From Verrucomicrobiota bacterium (lineage in GTDB: Bacteria > Verrucomicrobiota > Verrucomicrobiia > Limisphaerales > UBA11358): a DNA stretch of 12,441 bases. The first letter of the stretch is position 1; each line of letters begins with the position of its first letter. Location: NCBI GenBank assembly GCA_026225155.1, contig JAMFSG010000061.1:1-12441 (forward strand), written 5' to 3'. Positions 10,869-12,441 of this stretch are shown here, piece by piece. Made by a program: the position numbers and the translations under genes. Below the pieces are notes generated by a model. That model saw only the letters and a list, made by a program, of their open reading frames with translations. It did not search any database and had not been told where the DNA came from.

Positions 10869-12441
10869 ATGTTGAAACGCAAAGTTACGGCGCCGAAAAG
10901 TGCGTCGCGCGACAGCCATCGCAACGATAAGCCGGCTGCGGCCAAAACGCCGCCGGTCCGTCGGCGATTTGTCATTTCCAGCAAAGCGCTCAAGCCCGAA
11001 GCTGTCAAACCGGAATCGGTGAAAAATAAAGTTGTTCCCGCGCCTGCGCCGACTCCTACTCCCGCGAAACCAATTTCGGCGAAAGCTGCGAAAGCGTTGA
11101 AACCCACGAACGGCCAGCCGGTTGAAACAGCGACGCCGGTGACTTTGACTTCGGTGGATTTGACCGAAACGGTCAAGACGCTGGTTCATCTGGGCCAAGA
11201 AAATGGTTACGTCACTTACGACGACATCAATGACATTTTGCCGGATAATTTGAGTCCCGATGATCTGGACGCGTTGCTCACGAAGCTGCGCAGTTTGGAC
11301 GTGGAAATCGTCATGGACGCGGCCGAGGCGGAACGCAGCGACCGCAAGCAGCCCGAGCAGCCGGAAGAAGCGGCGGACGAAGATTCACGCCTCGAAATTT
11401 TGGACGATCCGGTTCGCATGTATATGAACCAGATGGGCAAAGTTCCTTTGCTCACGCGCGAACAGGAAGTCGAGATCTGCAAAAAAATCGAGGAAGCTGA
11501 AATCGCGATGAAGGGGATTATTTACATCCTCGGTTTCACGGCGAAAGAACACATCGCCATCGCGGAAAAATTATTGTCCGATCCGCCGAAGGAACGTTTT
11601 GACCGCGTGATTGTTGACAAAAAAATCGCCAATCGCGAAGGCCATCTGAAAGATTTGCGCACGCTCATCAAGAAAATTCACACCGCCGACCAAAAGGTGG
11701 ATGAGAAGTATTTTCAATGGCAAAAAGCGTTGCAAAAAGGCCGCAAGGAATCGCTTGCGAAAGAACTGCACAAGATGAGCGCGAAGTTGCAGGAGATGTT
11801 CGCGAAATTTTATTACAAGCAGAAAGTCGCGGAAGAAATGATTGTCGTCGCCGGCAACATTTACGAAAAATTTCAGGCGAGCTTGAAGCATCTGGCCGAA
11901 CTCGAAACGCATCGCAACACGGCGGAAAAACGCGCGGCGGTCGAGGCGGAAGAAGCGAAAATTTCCACGCTCGAACAATTCGTGCGGATGCCGCGCGAAG
12001 ACTTTTACAAATCGTTCAAGGATTTGAAAGCCGCCGCCGACCGCGGCTTGAAAGCGAAAACGCACATGGCCGAGGCCAATTTGCGCCTCGTCGTTTCTGT
12101 CGCCAAAAAATACACGAACCGCGGCCAGTCGTTCTTGGATTTGATCCAAGAAGGCAACATCGGTTTGATGAAAGGCGTCGAGAAATTCGAGTATCGTCGC
12201 GGCTACAAATTTTCGACTTACGCGATCTGGTGGATCCGTCAGGCGATCACGCGTTCGATCGCGGATCAGGCGCGCACGATCCGTATTCCGGTGCACATGA
12301 TCGAGATCATGAACAAGCTCTGGCGCGCGCAGAAACAGCTCACGCAGGAACTTGGCCGCGAACCCACGCCGGAAGAATTGGCGGACGAAATGCACATGCC
12401 GGTCGCGCGCATCCACGCGTTGCTGAAAATGGCGCAACAGC
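10869..12441 (+). CDS. rpoD: RNA polymerase primary sigma factor RpoD (sigma-70), 3' end outside window
   Basis: RpoD directs RNA polymerase to housekeeping promoters. The frame opens at the ATG 10869, with an in-frame TAA just upstream (10863-10865), and is still open at the window edge (524 codons visible). A basic Ala/Pro/Lys-rich N-terminal extension of about 90 residues comes first. Region 1.1 follows (VKTLVHLGQENGYVTYDDINDILP, about 100-145), an acidic linker, and region 1.2 (DDPVRMYMNQMGKVPLLTREQE, from residue 179). A long helical non-conserved region lies between 1.2 and 2.1. Region 2 starts near residue 400: MAEANLRLVVSVAKKYTNRG, then SFLDLIQEGNIGLMKGVEKFEY and RRGYKFSTYAIWWIRQAITR with the -10 recognition residues, then ADQARTIRIPVHMIE into region 3. 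Region 4 lies beyond the edge. No Shine-Dalgarno motif precedes the start. It is separated from ribF by 262 nt and probably has its own promoter. Confidence 0.96.
   Translation, partial: MLKRKVTAPKSASRDSHRNDKPAAAKTPPVRRRFVISSKALKPEAVKPESVKNKVVPAPAPTPTPAKPISAKAAKALKPTNGQPVETATPVTLTSVDLTETVKTLVHLGQENGYVTYDDINDILPDNLSPDDLDALLTKLRSLDVEIVMDAAEAERSDRKQPEQPEEAADEDSRLEILDDPVRMYMNQMGKVPLLTREQEVEICKKIEEAEIAMKGIIYILGFTAKEHIAIAEKLLSDPPKERFDRVIVDKKIANREGHLKDLRTLIKKIHTADQKVDEKYFQWQKALQKGRKESLAKELHKMSAKLQEMFAKFYYKQKVAEEMIVVAGNIYEKFQASLKHLAELETHRNTAEKRAAVEAEEAKISTLEQFVRMPREDFYKSFKDLKAAADRGLKAKTHMAEANLRLVVSVAKKYTNRGQSFLDLIQEGNIGLMKGVEKFEYRRGYKFSTYAIWWIRQAITRSIADQARTIRIPVHMIEIMNKLWRAQKQLTQELGREPTPEELADEMHMPVARIHALLKMAQQ

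Noticed and set aside
1..12441. CRISPR array, insertion sequence or prophage
   Set aside because: No regularly spaced direct repeats, transposase, integrase or phage proteins were found on either strand.

Overview
The window looks like a chromosomal segment from a member of the Planctomycetota-Verrucomicrobiota-Lentisphaerota group, most likely Verrucomicrobiota. Two things suggest this: a pair of short prepilin-like proteins carrying the H-x9-DG C-terminal motif, which is abundant in that group, and the style of the NusA, IF2 and RpoD proteins. The assignment is an inference from protein resemblance and gene order; no 16S or other marker is present.

Left part (1-2.85 kb, all on the minus strand): the 5' three-quarters of prfB (release factor 2) runs off the left edge. 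It is preceded by a small DUF2007-like gene and by two tandem, translationally coupled prepilin-like genes. prfB carries the classic in-frame UGA with an SD-like element (the autoregulatory +1 frameshift site). It also carries a second, unexpected frame break at a run of six T. The downstream prepilin gene is likewise out of frame near its 3' end. Dispersed intergenic repeats lie between these genes.

Middle (2.85-3.2 kb): a divergent intergenic region. It holds a short palindrome upstream of the prepilin pair, a low-complexity purine/pyrimidine inverted repeat, a candidate promoter, and a strong intrinsic-terminator hairpin 41 nt before the chosen nusA start. The hairpin looks like an attenuator in the nusA leader.

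Right part (3.2-10.6 kb, plus strand): a transcription/translation operon, nusA - infB - rbfA - nrnA-like DHH phosphoesterase - small AT-rich gene of unknown function - truB - ribF. Most junctions are tight (GTGA overlap, 4 nt, 24 nt, 1 nt). The products act on transcription elongation and termination, translation initiation, 30S maturation, nanoRNA/pAp turnover, tRNA pseudouridine 55 and FMN/FAD synthesis. The AT-rich gene (about 34% GC by hand count, against roughly 55-60% around it) is the one foreign-looking member.

Right end (10.6-12.44 kb): a probable terminator and promoter, then rpoD (housekeeping sigma factor), whose visible 524 codons cover regions 1.1 to about 3 before the window ends.

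No tRNA, rRNA, CRISPR array, transposase or phage gene was seen. The points most worth a second look are the second frame break in prfB, the nusA leader hairpin and the AT-rich gene inside the housekeeping operon.
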